Assembly (NCBI GenBank): GCA_023228945.1
Contig: JALOAI010000003.1
Coordinates: 1 to 64,000, forward strand
Reading direction: 5' to 3'
Length of the DNA: 64,000 nt
DNA from: Pigmentiphaga sp.
Lineage (GTDB): Bacteria > Pseudomonadota > Gammaproteobacteria > Burkholderiales > Burkholderiaceae_B
The position numbers were made by a program, and so were the translations under genes. Under the pieces are notes generated by a model. The model made no database searches. It saw only the letters and a list, made by a program, of their open reading frames with translations, and was not told the DNA's origin. Shown here one piece after another: positions 25,127-33,532 of this stretch; the stretch's first letter is position 1; each line of letters starts with the position of its first letter.

Positions 25127-26107
25127 TCAGTGCTTGGCCCAGGGCACGAGCTTGCGCTCGAGGAGGTCCAGCGCTAGCAGGGTGAAATAGCCCATTGCCG
25201 AAATGACCACGATACCCACGAACATGCGCGAGACGGCGAAGGTCTGCCAGGACGCCCAGATGAAAAAGCCGACGCCGCTGCGCGCGCCGAGGAACTCGGC
25301 GGCGGCGATGATGATGTAGGACGAACCGGCGGCCAGCTTGAGGCCGGTAAAGATATTGGGCAGGGCGGCGGGCAGGGCGATGTGGCGGAAGGCCTGCAGC
25401 CGGCTGGCGCCCGCGTTGCGGGCGACGTCCAGGTAGATCTGCGGTGTCTGGATGACGCCGCCCATGGTGTTGTAGAAGAGCAGAAAGAAGACGCCGATGG
25501 CGATGACCACATATTTGGAGGCGTCGCCGGTGCCGAAGATGAGCAGGATCAGCGGCAGGATGGCGATCTTGGGCACCGGATAGAGCGCCGCAAAAACCGG
25601 CGCCAACACGCGGCGCACGGGGGTGGACATGCCCAGGATCAGTCCGATCAGGATGCCGGGGATGGCGCCGAGGGCATAGCCGACCAGCACGCGTTGCAGG
25701 GTGGCGCCGATATGGCGGAAGAGCTCGAGGCTGGCGATCATTTGCCAGGCCGTGCTGGCGATGGCGCTGGGCGCGGGAAAGAAGCGCCGATCGATGATCT
25801 GGGCGAAGGCCGCCAGCTCCCAGAGCGCGAGCAGGAGAATGGGGCTGAAATACGACAGCAGGCGGGTCCAGCGTTCGCGCCGGGCCGGCGCCCGCAGGCG
25901 CCGCAGTTGCTCGTCGGTGAGCTGGGAGGAGGATTCGCGCTTGGGGCGGCCCGGCGCAATGGTGGTGCCCTCCGGTCGCTTCGCGACTTCCTCCCCGAGG
26001 GAGGATTCGTGCTTGGGGCGGCCCGGCGCAATGGTGGTGCCCTCCAGTCGCTTCGCGACTTCCTCCCCGGGGGAGGATTCATGCTTGGGACGGCCCGGCG
26101 CACTCAT
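25127..26107 (-). CDS. ABC transporter permease (SsuC/TauC type) with repeat-encoded N-terminus
   Basis: A 326-residue inner-membrane protein. Residues from about 75 onward are a normal BPD-type permease: LSYFSPILLLALWELAAFAQ, then GAIPGILIGLILGMSTPVRR, the cytoplasmic loop ARNAGASRLQAFRHIALPAA that contacts the ATPase, and a C-terminal helix. Residues 3-61 are two and a half copies of a 24-residue repeat (APGRPKHESSLGEEVAKRPE...), encoded by family B DNA repeats and predicted disordered. The ATG belongs to the repeat and overlaps the ATPase stop as ATGA. It forms the membrane part of the importer whose binding protein is encoded at 18902. Confidence 0.9.
   Translation of the reverse strand: MSAPGRPKHESSPGEEVAKRLEGTTIAPGRPKHESSLGEEVAKRPEGTTIAPGRPKRESSSQLTDEQLRRLRAPARRERWTRLLSYFSPILLLALWELAAFAQIIDRRFFPAPSAIASTAWQMIASLELFRHIGATLQRVLVGYALGAIPGILIGLILGMSTPVRRVLAPVFAALYPVPKIAILPLILLIFGTGDASKYVVIAIGVFFLLFYNTMGGVIQTPQIYLDVARNAGASRLQAFRHIALPAALPNIFTGLKLAAGSSYIIIAAAEFLGARSGVGFFIWASWQTFAVSRMFVGIVVISAMGYFTLLALDLLERKLVPWAKH
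25925..26107 (-). repeat. Dispersed repeat family B, 2.5 tandem 72-bp units inside the permease gene
   Basis: Two full 72-bp units (26101-26030, 26029-25958) and a partial one (25957-25925), all in the permease reading frame. Each holds the hairpins CCTCCC-NCG-GGGAGG and GTCGC-GAA-GCGAC. The left end reads ATGAGTGCGCCGGGCCG; the matching array at 53209-53352 starts ATGAGCGCGCCGGGCCG. Confidence 0.9.
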
Positions 26108-26916
26108 GCCGCGTCTCCCGGCTGCGTGGTAAGCAAGCGCCAGACTTCGTAGGTGAGGTCCCAGAAGCGTTTGTCGCGGCGCAGCGCGACGACGTCGCGC
26201 GGGCGCTCGAAGTCGATGGCGAGGTCGGCGATGATGCGGCCCGGGCGCGGTGACATCACCAGGACGCGGTCGGCCAGGGTCAGGGCTTCGTCCACACTGT
26301 GGGTGATGAAGACGACGGTTTTGCGGCTGGCTTCCCAGATGCGCAACAGCTCTTGCTGCAACTGCAGGCGGGTCTGTTCATCGAGCGCTCCGAAGGGCTC
26401 GTCCATGAGCAGGATGTCGCGGTCGTCGACCAGCGCGCGCGCCACGGCGACCCGTTGCTTCATGCCGCCCGACAACTGGTGGGGCAGGGCGCTGGCGAAA
26501 TCGGTAAGGCCGGTGAGCGCGAGCAGTTCGCGGGCGCGGGCCTCGCGCGCGGCCTTGGGCGTGCCCTTGAGCTGCAGCGGAAACGTGATGTTGTCCTGGA
26601 CGCTGAGCCAGGGCAGGACCGAGGCCTCCTGGAACACCATCGCGGGCTGGGTGACCGTGGCCAGAACCACCTCGCCATCGAGCTTGTCTTCGAGCCCGGC
26701 CAGGATGCGCAGGACCGTGGTCTTGCCGCAGCCGCTGGGGCCGACGATACAGACGAACTCGCCGCGCCGCACGGTGAAGCCGACATCCTGGACGGCGACG
26801 GTGACCCTGCCGCTCTGGCTATCGTAGAACGCTTTGTTGAGATGGTGGACGGCGATGGCGACATCCGTGCCGGGCGGGACGGTCTGCGGCTCGGTGGCGG
26901 CCGGAGAAACTGCCAT
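26104..26916 (-). CDS. ABC transporter ATP-binding protein (SsuB/TauB type)
   Basis: A 270-residue nucleotide-binding subunit of a nitrate/sulfonate/taurine-type importer. Walker A is GPSGCGKTT near residue 60, the Q-loop is MVFQEASVLPW, the signature is LSGGMKQRVAVARAL, Walker B is ILLMDEPFGALD, and the switch histidine lies in VVFITHSVDEAL. AGGAG lies 5 bases before the ATG. It is the first gene of the eight-gene leftward operon and overlaps the permease gene by 4 bp. The family is known for sulfonates, nitrate, thiamine precursors and aromatic acids; the substrate here is unknown. Confidence 0.94.
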   Translation of the reverse strand: MAVSPAATEPQTVPPGTDVAIAVHHLNKAFYDSQSGRVTVAVQDVGFTVRRGEFVCIVGPSGCGKTTVLRILAGLEDKLDGEVVLATVTQPAMVFQEASVLPWLSVQDNITFPLQLKGTPKAAREARARELLALTGLTDFASALPHQLSGGMKQRVAVARALVDDRDILLMDEPFGALDEQTRLQLQQELLRIWEASRKTVVFITHSVDEALTLADRVLVMSPRPGRIIADLAIDFERPRDVVALRRDKRFWDLTYEVWRLLTTQPGDAA

Positions 26917-27378
26917 GAGGGCTCCTGCGATAAGACATGCGCCGTGGCGTGGGCCACGGCCGGGGACAAAGGATATCCCGGAATGCTATCGCAGGCACGG
27001 CGGAAGCGGTGATGAAACACCGCTCCGACTTTATTTCCAAAAGTTATAAAAACAGGCTTTGACCACGCGCCTAAGCGCAGGCCTTGCCGTTCACGGCGAG
27101 GAAAGCGAGGCCGAATCCACCGGAGCCGAAGGCTCCCCTGACCACGCATCCAGCGCAGGCTTCACCGTCAGGTGAAGTCAAGCGAGATCAAGCTTCATCT
27201 GAAGCCGAAGGCTTCCCCAGGCCGTGGCGGCGAGCACCAGCCCGGCTGGTGTTCGTCAATGGTGGCGGAGAAGCTCCGGCCGACAGGCCGGAATTCTTCA
27301 TTTTGCCCGGAGGTGTAAGCCGAGCGGCCAGGACGGGCCACGCCGCGGCCACGCCCGCGCCTGCGCGCGTGGTGTGCC
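26917..27378. other. 462-bp intergenic region occupied mostly by repeat family C
   Basis: No gene is supported. Bases 27060-27300 are a compound family C repeat. The stretch 26917-27059 next to the ABC operon should hold its promoter, but no convincing -35/-10 pair was found; it becomes AT-rich at 27028-27060. Confidence 0.6.
27060..27300 (+). repeat. Dispersed repeat family C, copy 2 (compound, two heads and two tails)
   Basis: It contains two head modules beginning TGACCACGC (27060 and 27139) and two tail modules beginning GTGGCGG (about 27224 and 27262). Head hairpins are GCCG-TTCA-CGGC and CTTCACC-GTCA-GGTGAAG; then GGAGCC-GAA-GGCTCC and GAAGCC-GAA-GGCTTC. Tail hairpins are CACCAG-CCCGG-CTGGTG and TCCGGCC-GACA-GGCCGGA. 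Loops are conserved while the stems covary. Confidence 0.85.
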
Positions 27379-28545
27379 CTAGAAAGGCAGCCCGACGTAG
27401 TTTTCGGCCAGGGATGTCATGGCGGCTTCGGAATGCACGAGGTAGTCGAGCTCGGCTTCCTGGATGCGGCGGCCGAAGGCGCCGGTTTCGGGGAAGTTGT
27501 GCAGCAGCGACGTCATCCACCACGAGAAACGTTCGGCCTTCCAGACCCGGCTCAGGGCGCGTTCGGAGTAATGGTCGATGCCGGCATCGCTGCCGCCGTA
27601 GTGTTCGGCCAGGGCCTGCCAAAGGTACTGGACGTCGCTGGCGGCGAGGTTCAGCCCCTTGGCGCCGGTTGGCGGCACGATGTGCGCGGCGTCGCCCGCC
27701 AGGAACAGGCGCCCGTAGCGCATGGGTTCGGCCACGTAGCTGCGCAGCGGCGCAATGCTTTTTTCGATGGAGGGGCCGGTGACCAGGGTGGAGGCGGCTT
27801 CGTCGTCGAGGCGGCGCTTGAGCTCTTCCCAGAAAGCGTCGTCGGACCAGTCGGCGACTTTATCGTCGAGCGAGCACTGGATGTAGTAGCGGCTGCGGGT
27901 GAGCGAGCGCATGCTGCAGAGCGCAAAGCCGCGTTCATGGTTGGAGTAGATCAGCTCGTCGGACACCGGCCGGGTGTCGGACAGAACGCCCAGCCAGCCG
28001 AAGGGATAGACCCGTTCGAACTCGCGGAGCTTATCGGCGGGGATGGAGGCGCGGCTCACGCCATGATAGCCGTCGCAGCCGGCCACGAAATCGCAGGTGA
28101 TCTCGTGCTCGACGCCATCCTTGCGGTAGCGCACGCGGGGTTGCTTGCCGTCGAGATCGTGCAGGCTGACGTCGAGCGCCTCATAGATGGTGGGCAGGCC
28201 GGCGGCGGCGCGCGCGTCCATCAGGTCGTGGGTGACCTCGGTTTGGCCGTAGACCATCACGGTTTTACCGGTGAGCTGCTTGAAATCGATGCGGTGGCGA
28301 CGGCCGCCGAAACAGAGCTCGGTGCCGTCGTGCACCAGGCCCTCGGTGTGCATGCGCTGGCCGACGCCAGCGGCGTCGAGCATGTCGACGGTGCCCTGTT
28401 CGAGCACGCCGGCGCGGATACGGCCGAGCACGTATTCCTGGCTGCGCAGCTCGAGGATGATGTTGCTGATGCCGGCCTTGTGCAGCAACTGACCCAGCAG
28501 CAGGCCCGAGGGGCCGGAGCCGATAATGGCGACTTGGACGCGCAT
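27379..28545 (-). CDS. pobA: 4-hydroxybenzoate 3-monooxygenase
   Basis: A 388-residue FAD-dependent aromatic hydroxylase converting 4-hydroxybenzoate to protocatechuate with NADPH and O2. The N-terminal FAD motif is VAIIGSGPSGLLLGQLLHKA; QEYVLGRIRAGVLEQGTVDM and the GD-type motif RLFLAGDAAHIVPPTGAKGL (near residue 280) follow, and the C-terminus DYLVHSEAAMTSLAENYVGL matches PobA. Length is near the 390-394 residues of characterised enzymes. AGGAG lies upstream of ATG 28545; the frame's 53 extra residues are rejected. It is divergent from an AraC-type regulator and near pcaHG, which handles the product. Confidence 0.96.
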   Translation of the reverse strand: MRVQVAIIGSGPSGLLLGQLLHKAGISNIILELRSQEYVLGRIRAGVLEQGTVDMLDAAGVGQRMHTEGLVHDGTELCFGGRRHRIDFKQLTGKTVMVYGQTEVTHDLMDARAAAGLPTIYEALDVSLHDLDGKQPRVRYRKDGVEHEITCDFVAGCDGYHGVSRASIPADKLREFERVYPFGWLGVLSDTRPVSDELIYSNHERGFALCSMRSLTRSRYYIQCSLDDKVADWSDDAFWEELKRRLDDEAASTLVTGPSIEKSIAPLRSYVAEPMRYGRLFLAGDAAHIVPPTGAKGLNLAASDVQYLWQALAEHYGGSDAGIDHYSERALSRVWKAERFSWWMTSLLHNFPETGAFGRRIQEAELDYLVHSEAAMTSLAENYVGLPF

Positions 28546-28598
28546 GGCTGTCTCCTGATGAAGCGATCTGGCCAGTCTACGCCCCGGTACCCAACGCG

Positions 28599-28631
28599 CC
28601 AATGGACATATCGCACAAGCAATAGGACAAT
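28599..28631 (+). promoter_or_regulatory. AraC-type direct-repeat operator candidate (pobA / araC intergenic)
   Basis: Two direct repeats, CCAATGGACA (28599-28608) and CAATAGGACA (28620-28629), share GGACA exactly 21 bp apart. Two helical turns between half-sites is the usual spacing for AraC-family activators. The site lies 54-85 bp upstream of the pobA ATG and 51 bp or more upstream of the regulator's start. Confidence 0.45.
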
Positions 28632-28681
28632 CCGAACATTTGCCGGCGGCCTGTCCGCTGGCTGTCCTTAAAGAGGCCACC

Positions 28682-29617
28682 ATGTCGCCGGCGGCGCCGC
28701 CCATTCCCCGCTATGCCTTATACGGCGAGTCCGCTATTGCCGAAGGTGCCGAGCGCCTGCACTGCGAGTCCATTCCGGCTCGCAGCCGGTTGCATCAATG
28801 GGAGATCCAGCCGCATTGGCACGCCTACTTCTTGCAGATTCTGTACATTCGCGAGGGCGGCGGCGTGGCGCGGCTCGAAGACCGCGAGCAAGAGTTGGAG
28901 GCCCCTTGCGTGCTGGTGGTGCCGGCGGGATGTGTGCACGGTTTTCGTTTTCTGCCGGAAACCGACGGTCAGGTGATGACGGCGGTCCAGGCCAGCTTGC
29001 CGGCGGCGCTCGTGGGGGCTTTCGCCGAGCCGGCCTATCTGGGCCTGACTTCCGACGATCCTCGCTGGCGGCGGCTCGACGTGCTGGTCGCCACCCTGGT
29101 GGAAGCCTTCGGTTCGGTTGATGCCTGGCGGGGCGCGGCATTGCAAGGTGCCTTGCACGTGCTGCTGGCCCAGCTTGCGGCGGTCCACGGCGAAGCGCCG
29201 CCGGCGGGCGAGCCCGGGCGGGCGCGGCAGCACGTGCGCCGTTACTATCGTTTGGTGGAACAATATTTTCGCCAGCACCGCGAGCTCGGATTCTATGCGG
29301 GGGCGCTGGGCCTGACGCCCACGCAGCTCAATCGCGTGTGCCGCGCCGAGCGCGGCTTATCGGCGCTGGCGGTAATCCATCGGCGGCTGTTGGCCGAGGC
29401 CGAGCGGGAGCTGGCCTACACGTCGTTGAGCATCAAGGAAGTGGCGCTGGAACTGGGATTCCAGGATGCGGCGTATTTCAGCCGCTTCTTCATGCGCCAG
29501 TCGGGCCGCACTCCCACGGATTTCCGGATGGCGGCGCAGCGGCGCTTCGCCCAGGGTATGGATGCGCCGACCACGGCGTTGCGGGATGCCGCGGCGAGCG
29601 CCCGCCACATGGCCTGA
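28682..29617 (+). CDS. AraC-family transcriptional regulator (PobC-like)
   Basis: A 311-residue regulator with an N-terminal cupin effector domain (RLHQWEIQPHWHAYFLQILY, VLVVPAGCVHGFRF) and a C-terminal double helix-turn-helix: LGFYAGALGLTPTQLNRVCR, then SIKEVALELGFQDAAYFSRF with the usual FKR-like ending GRTPTDFR. Divergent placement beside pobA is typical of the AraC-type activators of 4-hydroxybenzoate catabolism (PobC/HpaA class). ATG 28682 follows AAAGAGG. A direct repeat suited to such a protein lies in the 136-bp intergenic gap. Confidence 0.88.
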   Translation: MSPAAPPIPRYALYGESAIAEGAERLHCESIPARSRLHQWEIQPHWHAYFLQILYIREGGGVARLEDREQELEAPCVLVVPAGCVHGFRFLPETDGQVMTAVQASLPAALVGAFAEPAYLGLTSDDPRWRRLDVLVATLVEAFGSVDAWRGAALQGALHVLLAQLAAVHGEAPPAGEPGRARQHVRRYYRLVEQYFRQHRELGFYAGALGLTPTQLNRVCRAERGLSALAVIHRRLLAEAERELAYTSLSIKEVALELGFQDAAYFSRFFMRQSGRTPTDFRMAAQRRFAQGMDAPTTALRDAAASARHMA

Positions 29618-29750
29618 AGCAGCGCAATAAGGCCACGCGCGAGTCGTGGCCTGGACGCAGGCGGTTGTGCTGCCCGGTTGGGCCAATGAGCATGAGGCGC
29701 GGGCGACTCCAGCGGATGCCGCGCCCGGTCGCCATGCGGGCCGGCGCCAA

Positions 29751-30338
29751 TCAGAGGTCGAAGAACACCGTTTCGTTGTCGCCCTGCATGTGCAGGTTGA
29801 AATGGTAGATCACACGGCCATCGAGCTCCTGGCGGCGGGCGATCAGGGTGTTGCGACGCTCGGCCGGAACGCTGTTGAGCACGGCATCCTTGGCGTTGGC
29901 CTCGGTTTCGTCGTCGAAGTAGATGCGGGTGAAGGCATGCAGCAGCATGCCGCGCATCGTGACGATGACGTTGATGTAGGGCGCTTCGTCGGGCGCACAG
30001 GCGCCGGGCTTGATGGTGTGGAAGGTGTAGCGGTTTTGCGGGTCGGTACCCGTGCCGCAACGTCCGAAGCCCGTGAAACCCGAATTGGCCACTTCTTCGA
30101 GGGAAGTGACGTACCGGCCGTTGGCATCCGCGTGGGAGATCTCGAGCATGGCGTCGTTGATCGGCTTGCCGCCGCCATCGATGACCTGGCCCATGATCTG
30201 GATGAATTCGCCGGCGGTATCTTCGCTGGCCAGAACCGGCGGAAAGACGCTGCGGAAATCGTAGAGATACTGCGCGGGGGTCAGGCCGTAGGCGAAGTAG
30301 GGGCCGACGGTCTGGGAAGGGGTTTGGCCGAGTTTCAT
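29751..30338 (-). CDS. pcaG: Protocatechuate 3,4-dioxygenase alpha subunit
   Basis: A 195-residue alpha subunit of the intradiol ring-cleavage enzyme (protocatechuate to 3-carboxy-cis,cis-muconate). It starts MKLGQTPSQTVGPYFAYGL, the family's conserved opening, and has PINDAMLEISHADANGRY and PYINVIVTMRGMLLHAFTRI; as usual for PcaG the iron ligands are absent. It lies 4 bp downstream of pcaH, with a GGAG in the pcaH end serving as ribosome-binding site. Convergent with the AraC gene. Confidence 0.96.
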   Translation of the reverse strand: MKLGQTPSQTVGPYFAYGLTPAQYLYDFRSVFPPVLASEDTAGEFIQIMGQVIDGGGKPINDAMLEISHADANGRYVTSLEEVANSGFTGFGRCGTGTDPQNRYTFHTIKPGACAPDEAPYINVIVTMRGMLLHAFTRIYFDDETEANAKDAVLNSVPAERRNTLIARRQELDGRVIYHFNLHMQGDNETVFFDL

Positions 30339-30342
30339 GGGA

Positions 30343-31053
30343 TCAATGCTCCATCGGGGTCTGCTGGGGGCCACGCAGGACGATATCAAAAACGTAGCCC
30401 AGGGCCCAGTCGGGCTTGGTGACGTCGAGCGAGAACTTGGCGACCAGGCGATCGCGGGCTTTTTCGGGCGTGCCCTGGTAGATCGGGTCGAACCCCAGCA
30501 GGGGGTCGCCGGGGAAGTACATCTGCGTCACGAGGCGGCTGGCGAAATACTGGCCGAACAGCGACAGATGGATATGGTTGGGCCTCCAGGCGTTGGGGTG
30601 GTTGCCCCAAGGATAGGCGCCGGGCTTGATGGAAATGAAGGTATAGCGGCCGTCGTCGTCGGTGAGCGTGCGACCGGCGCCAAGGAAGTTCGGGTCGAGG
30701 GGAGCGTCGTGCTGGTCGACCTTGTGCACATAGCGGCCGGCGGCGTTGGCTTGCCAGATTTCGAGCAGCGTGTTGCGCACCGGGCGGCCGTCTTCGTCGG
30801 TGACGCGGCCGGTGACGATGATGCGCTCGCCCAGCGGCTCGCCGTTGCGGCGGGCGTTGCGGGTGAGGTCGTGATCGAGCTCGCCGATGGACTCATGGCC
30901 ATAGACGGGCGCTTGCAGGCGGCTGAGCTGGGCCTTGAGGGGCACCAGCGGCTTGGTGGGGCCGCGCAGCACGGTGGACGCATAAGGGGGGTAGACGTAA
31001 GGAGAATGGCTGGTCCAGTCGCGGGGACTGAGAACGGCGTCGGTGTCGCTCAT
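30343..31053 (-). CDS. pcaH: Protocatechuate 3,4-dioxygenase beta subunit
   Basis: A 236-residue catalytic subunit. The four non-haem Fe3+ ligands fall at the same numbers as in the Pseudomonas putida enzyme: Y108 (GRYVH), Y147 (KPGAYPWG), H160 and H162 (RPNHIHLSLFG). GERIIVTGRVTDEDGRPVRN is the characteristic beta-barrel entry. GGAG with 8-base spacing precedes the ATG. It forms an operon with pcaG, divergent from a PcaQ-like regulator. The later pathway genes (pcaB, C, D, I, J) are not in the window. Confidence 0.97.
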   Translation of the reverse strand: MSDTDAVLSPRDWTSHSPYVYPPYASTVLRGPTKPLVPLKAQLSRLQAPVYGHESIGELDHDLTRNARRNGEPLGERIIVTGRVTDEDGRPVRNTLLEIWQANAAGRYVHKVDQHDAPLDPNFLGAGRTLTDDDGRYTFISIKPGAYPWGNHPNAWRPNHIHLSLFGQYFASRLVTQMYFPGDPLLGFDPIYQGTPEKARDRLVAKFSLDVTKPDWALGYVFDIVLRGPQQTPMEH

Positions 31054-31093
31054 GGGAGTGTCTCCAGGGTGTGGCAGATGGCGGTACTTTACA

Positions 31094-31111
31094 CATTACT
31101 TTGAGTTAATG
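31094..31111. promoter_or_regulatory. LysR-type operator candidate between pcaH and the PcaQ-like gene
   Basis: CATTA-CTTTGAGT-TAATG is an inverted repeat that contains TTA...TTA in the T-N11-A arrangement of LysR sites. It is centred about 50 bp upstream of the pcaH start, in an AT-rich island (31085-31150). It partly resembles the published PcaQ half-sites (ATAAC and GTTAA). Confidence 0.4.
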
Positions 31112-31293
31112 AAATTGAAGCTTTATTATGATTTGCTTAACCACAGGTAATGATTGGGCCGCGGGGTTACCCTTCGGGTCGCGAGGCTGGCAAACTGCGG
31201 TGGGGCCCTCGCGCCAGGGATCTCCAGGCGCCCCGTGGGGCCTGCTCCTCGCCCGGCGACACCCGTCCTGCGCTCATGTCGCGGAGTCTCACG

Positions 31294-32253
31294 ATGCCGG
31301 ATTTCTCCCTTCCTCCCGGGCTGATCGCCACGGGCCGCTTGCGTTTGCGACACCTGCAGTGCTTCGTGGCCGTAGCGCGCCTGGGGCGGCTGCGCGCGGC
31401 GGCCGAGGCGCTCTCCATCACACAGCCGGCGGTGACCAAGACCCTCAACGAACTGGAAGACATCGTCGGCGTGCGCCTGTTCGTGCGCGAGCGGCGCGGC
31501 GCGGTGCTCACCGCCGCGGGACGCGCATTCTTGCCCCACGTCGCCGATGGCCTGGGCGCGGTGGGGCTTGCGCTCGACAGCGTGCGCCAGCGGCCGGAAA
31601 CCCAGGTAGTTCGGATTGGAATGTTGCCTACCGTGGCGCCGGCCCTGCTCGCGCCGGCGGTGGCTGCCTGGGAGGCGAGGCATCCAGACGTGGCGCTGCA
31701 AGTGACGGAAGGCACCAATGCCCAGTTGATGGCGCAATTGTTGCGGCTGGATCTCGACCTGGCGGTGGCTCGGCTTGCCGATCCCCAGGAAATGCCGGGC
31801 GTGACCTTCGAGTACTTATATGCCGAACCTTTGGCGGTGGTGGTGCGCCCGGCCCACCCGCTGGCCCGCCGGGGCCGGGTGATACTCGGCGATCTGCTGG
31901 CCTACCGCTTGATCCTGCCGCCGGCCGGTACCCTGATCCGGCATGGCGCGGAGAGCCTGCTGGCCGGGCCCGGCGGGGGCCGGCCGCGGGTGCTGGTCGA
32001 GACGCTGTCGGTGTCGGTGGCGCGCAGTCTGTTGTGGGTAACCGACGCCATCTGGCTTACCTCGCCTAGCGCGGTGGCGCCCGACGTCGGGCGTGGCCAG
32101 TTGTGCTTGCTCGAAATAGACACGGCGGGTACCGATGAGCCCGTCGGGCTGCTGCTGCGCAGCGACGCCGCGCCGCCGCCACCCGCCCAGGCGCTGATGG
32201 CCGAACTGCGCCGCGTGGCCGGCGAGCGCCGCGAAACCGCGCCCCGCCCGTGA
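31294..32253 (+). CDS. pcaQ: LysR-family regulator, PcaQ-like
   Basis: A 319-residue LysR regulator. The N-terminal winged helix reads LRLRHLQCFVAVARLGRL then LRAAAEALSITQPAVTKTL, and is followed by VRLFVRERRGAVLTAAG. The rest is a periplasmic-binding-like effector domain. The arrangement RLRHLQCF...AVTKTLNELE and divergence from pcaHG match PcaQ, the activator of protocatechuate genes responding to beta-carboxy-cis,cis-muconate. ATG 31294 is chosen because GGAG sits 7 bases upstream; starts at 31150 and 31276 would add low-complexity residues. Confidence 0.8.
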   Translation: MPDFSLPPGLIATGRLRLRHLQCFVAVARLGRLRAAAEALSITQPAVTKTLNELEDIVGVRLFVRERRGAVLTAAGRAFLPHVADGLGAVGLALDSVRQRPETQVVRIGMLPTVAPALLAPAVAAWEARHPDVALQVTEGTNAQLMAQLLRLDLDLAVARLADPQEMPGVTFEYLYAEPLAVVVRPAHPLARRGRVILGDLLAYRLILPPAGTLIRHGAESLLAGPGGGRPRVLVETLSVSVARSLLWVTDAIWLTSPSAVAPDVGRGQLCLLEIDTAGTDEPVGLLLRSDAAPPPPAQALMAELRRVAGERRETAPRP

Positions 32254-32337
32254 AGCCGAGCCCGCTCGCGATCCTCTTCGCGGGCGGCACAGGCGTGGGG
32301 TTTCGCCGGAACAAGGGCGACCGATGAGCCGCTGCGG

Positions 32338-33285
32338 TCAGCGCGCCTGCAGCAACGCCTCGAGCTTGCGCGCATCTGCGGCGAACAGGCGAATGCCTTC
32401 GGCGAGTTTGTCCTGCGCCATGGCGTCTTCATTGAGGGCGAAGCGGAATTCCGCTTCGCTGGCGGGCGCCGGGGCGGGCGAGACGGCCTCGCCCGACGCC
32501 GGCAGGGCGCGCGCCACCGGGCCCGGGGCGGCCTCCAGCTCGGCCAACAGGGCCGGACTGATGGTCAACAAATCGCAGCCGGCCAGCGCCAGAACCTGGC
32601 CGACATTACGAAAGCTGGCGCCCATGATCTCGGTGGCGATGCCGTGGCGGCGATAGGCTTCGTAGATGCCCTGCACCGAACGCACGCCGGGGTCGTTGGC
32701 TCCGGCGTTGGCGGCCTCCTCCCAGGCGCCGCCCTGTTGCTTTTTGTGCCAATCGTAGATGCGGCCCACGAAGGGCGAGATCAGTTGCACCTTGGCGTCG
32801 GCGCAGGCCATGGCCTGCGCTGGCGAAAACAATAAGGTGAGGTTGCAGCGCACGCCTTCGCTTTGCAGTACGCGCGCGGCGGCGATTCCTTCCCAGGTGG
32901 CGGCGATCTTGATCAGCACGCGTTCGCGCGCGATGCCGTTGCGCTCGTAGCGGGCGATCAGGTCGCGCGCGAGCTCGAGAGTCGCCCGGGTGTCGAAGGA
33001 ATGGCGGGCATCGACCTCGGTGGAGACCCGCCCGGGGATGATATCGAGGATGGCGCAGCCGAACGCCACCAGCAGTTGCTGGATCTGCTCGCGCACGGGC
33101 GCATCCGGGGCGTCGCGCAGCACGCGCTCGACCAGCGGGCGGCCCAGCTCGCTCTGGGCGGCCTTGAGGATCAGCGTGGGATTGGTGGTGGCGTCGGTGG
33201 GCTGGTACTGGCGGATGGCGTCGAGGTCGCCGGTATCGGCAACCACGGTCGTGTACTGGCGCAGGGCTTGCAACTGGGTGGTCAT
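32338..33285 (-). CDS. tal: Transaldolase
   Basis: A 315-residue class I transaldolase of the pentose phosphate pathway. Catalytic residues align with E. coli TalB: D17 (VVADTGD), the Schiff-base lysine K126 in VLIKIAATWEG, and TDATTNPTLILKAAQ near residue 31. VNLTLLFSPAQA-type sequence appears as NLTLLFSPAQAMAC. ATG 33285 begins the canonical N-terminus; the frame's first 24 residues are rejected. It is divergent from the porin operon and convergent with the PcaQ-like gene. Confidence 0.96.
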   Translation of the reverse strand: MTTQLQALRQYTTVVADTGDLDAIRQYQPTDATTNPTLILKAAQSELGRPLVERVLRDAPDAPVREQIQQLLVAFGCAILDIIPGRVSTEVDARHSFDTRATLELARDLIARYERNGIARERVLIKIAATWEGIAAARVLQSEGVRCNLTLLFSPAQAMACADAKVQLISPFVGRIYDWHKKQQGGAWEEAANAGANDPGVRSVQGIYEAYRRHGIATEIMGASFRNVGQVLALAGCDLLTISPALLAELEAAPGPVARALPASGEAVSPAPAPASEAEFRFALNEDAMAQDKLAEGIRLFAADARKLEALLQAR

Positions 33286-33532
33286 GGCGGGTCGGGAGGT
33301 GAGCGGGCGCCGCATGGCGGCAACTGTGATGAAAAAGCAACAACTCGTTGCTTGCATGATACGCCAAGCCGTGTGGATTTCTCCAGGGGGCGGACGGGCT
33401 TGTCATCTGGCTGTCACCCCGGAGTCACGGCGCTGTCATCAGGGTTTTCTCTAATGCCCTCATCCGCACCGATGTGCGGGTGTCCCAGGGTCGAAACGAT
33501 CCGGGAGCCCTGATTCCATAGGAAGGTCAAAA

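Noticed and set aside
32254..32337. Hairpin between the PcaQ-like gene and transaldolase as a bidirectional terminator
   Set aside because: The GC arms (CCCGC / GCGGG) are short and the loop is long, with no T run; too weak to list.
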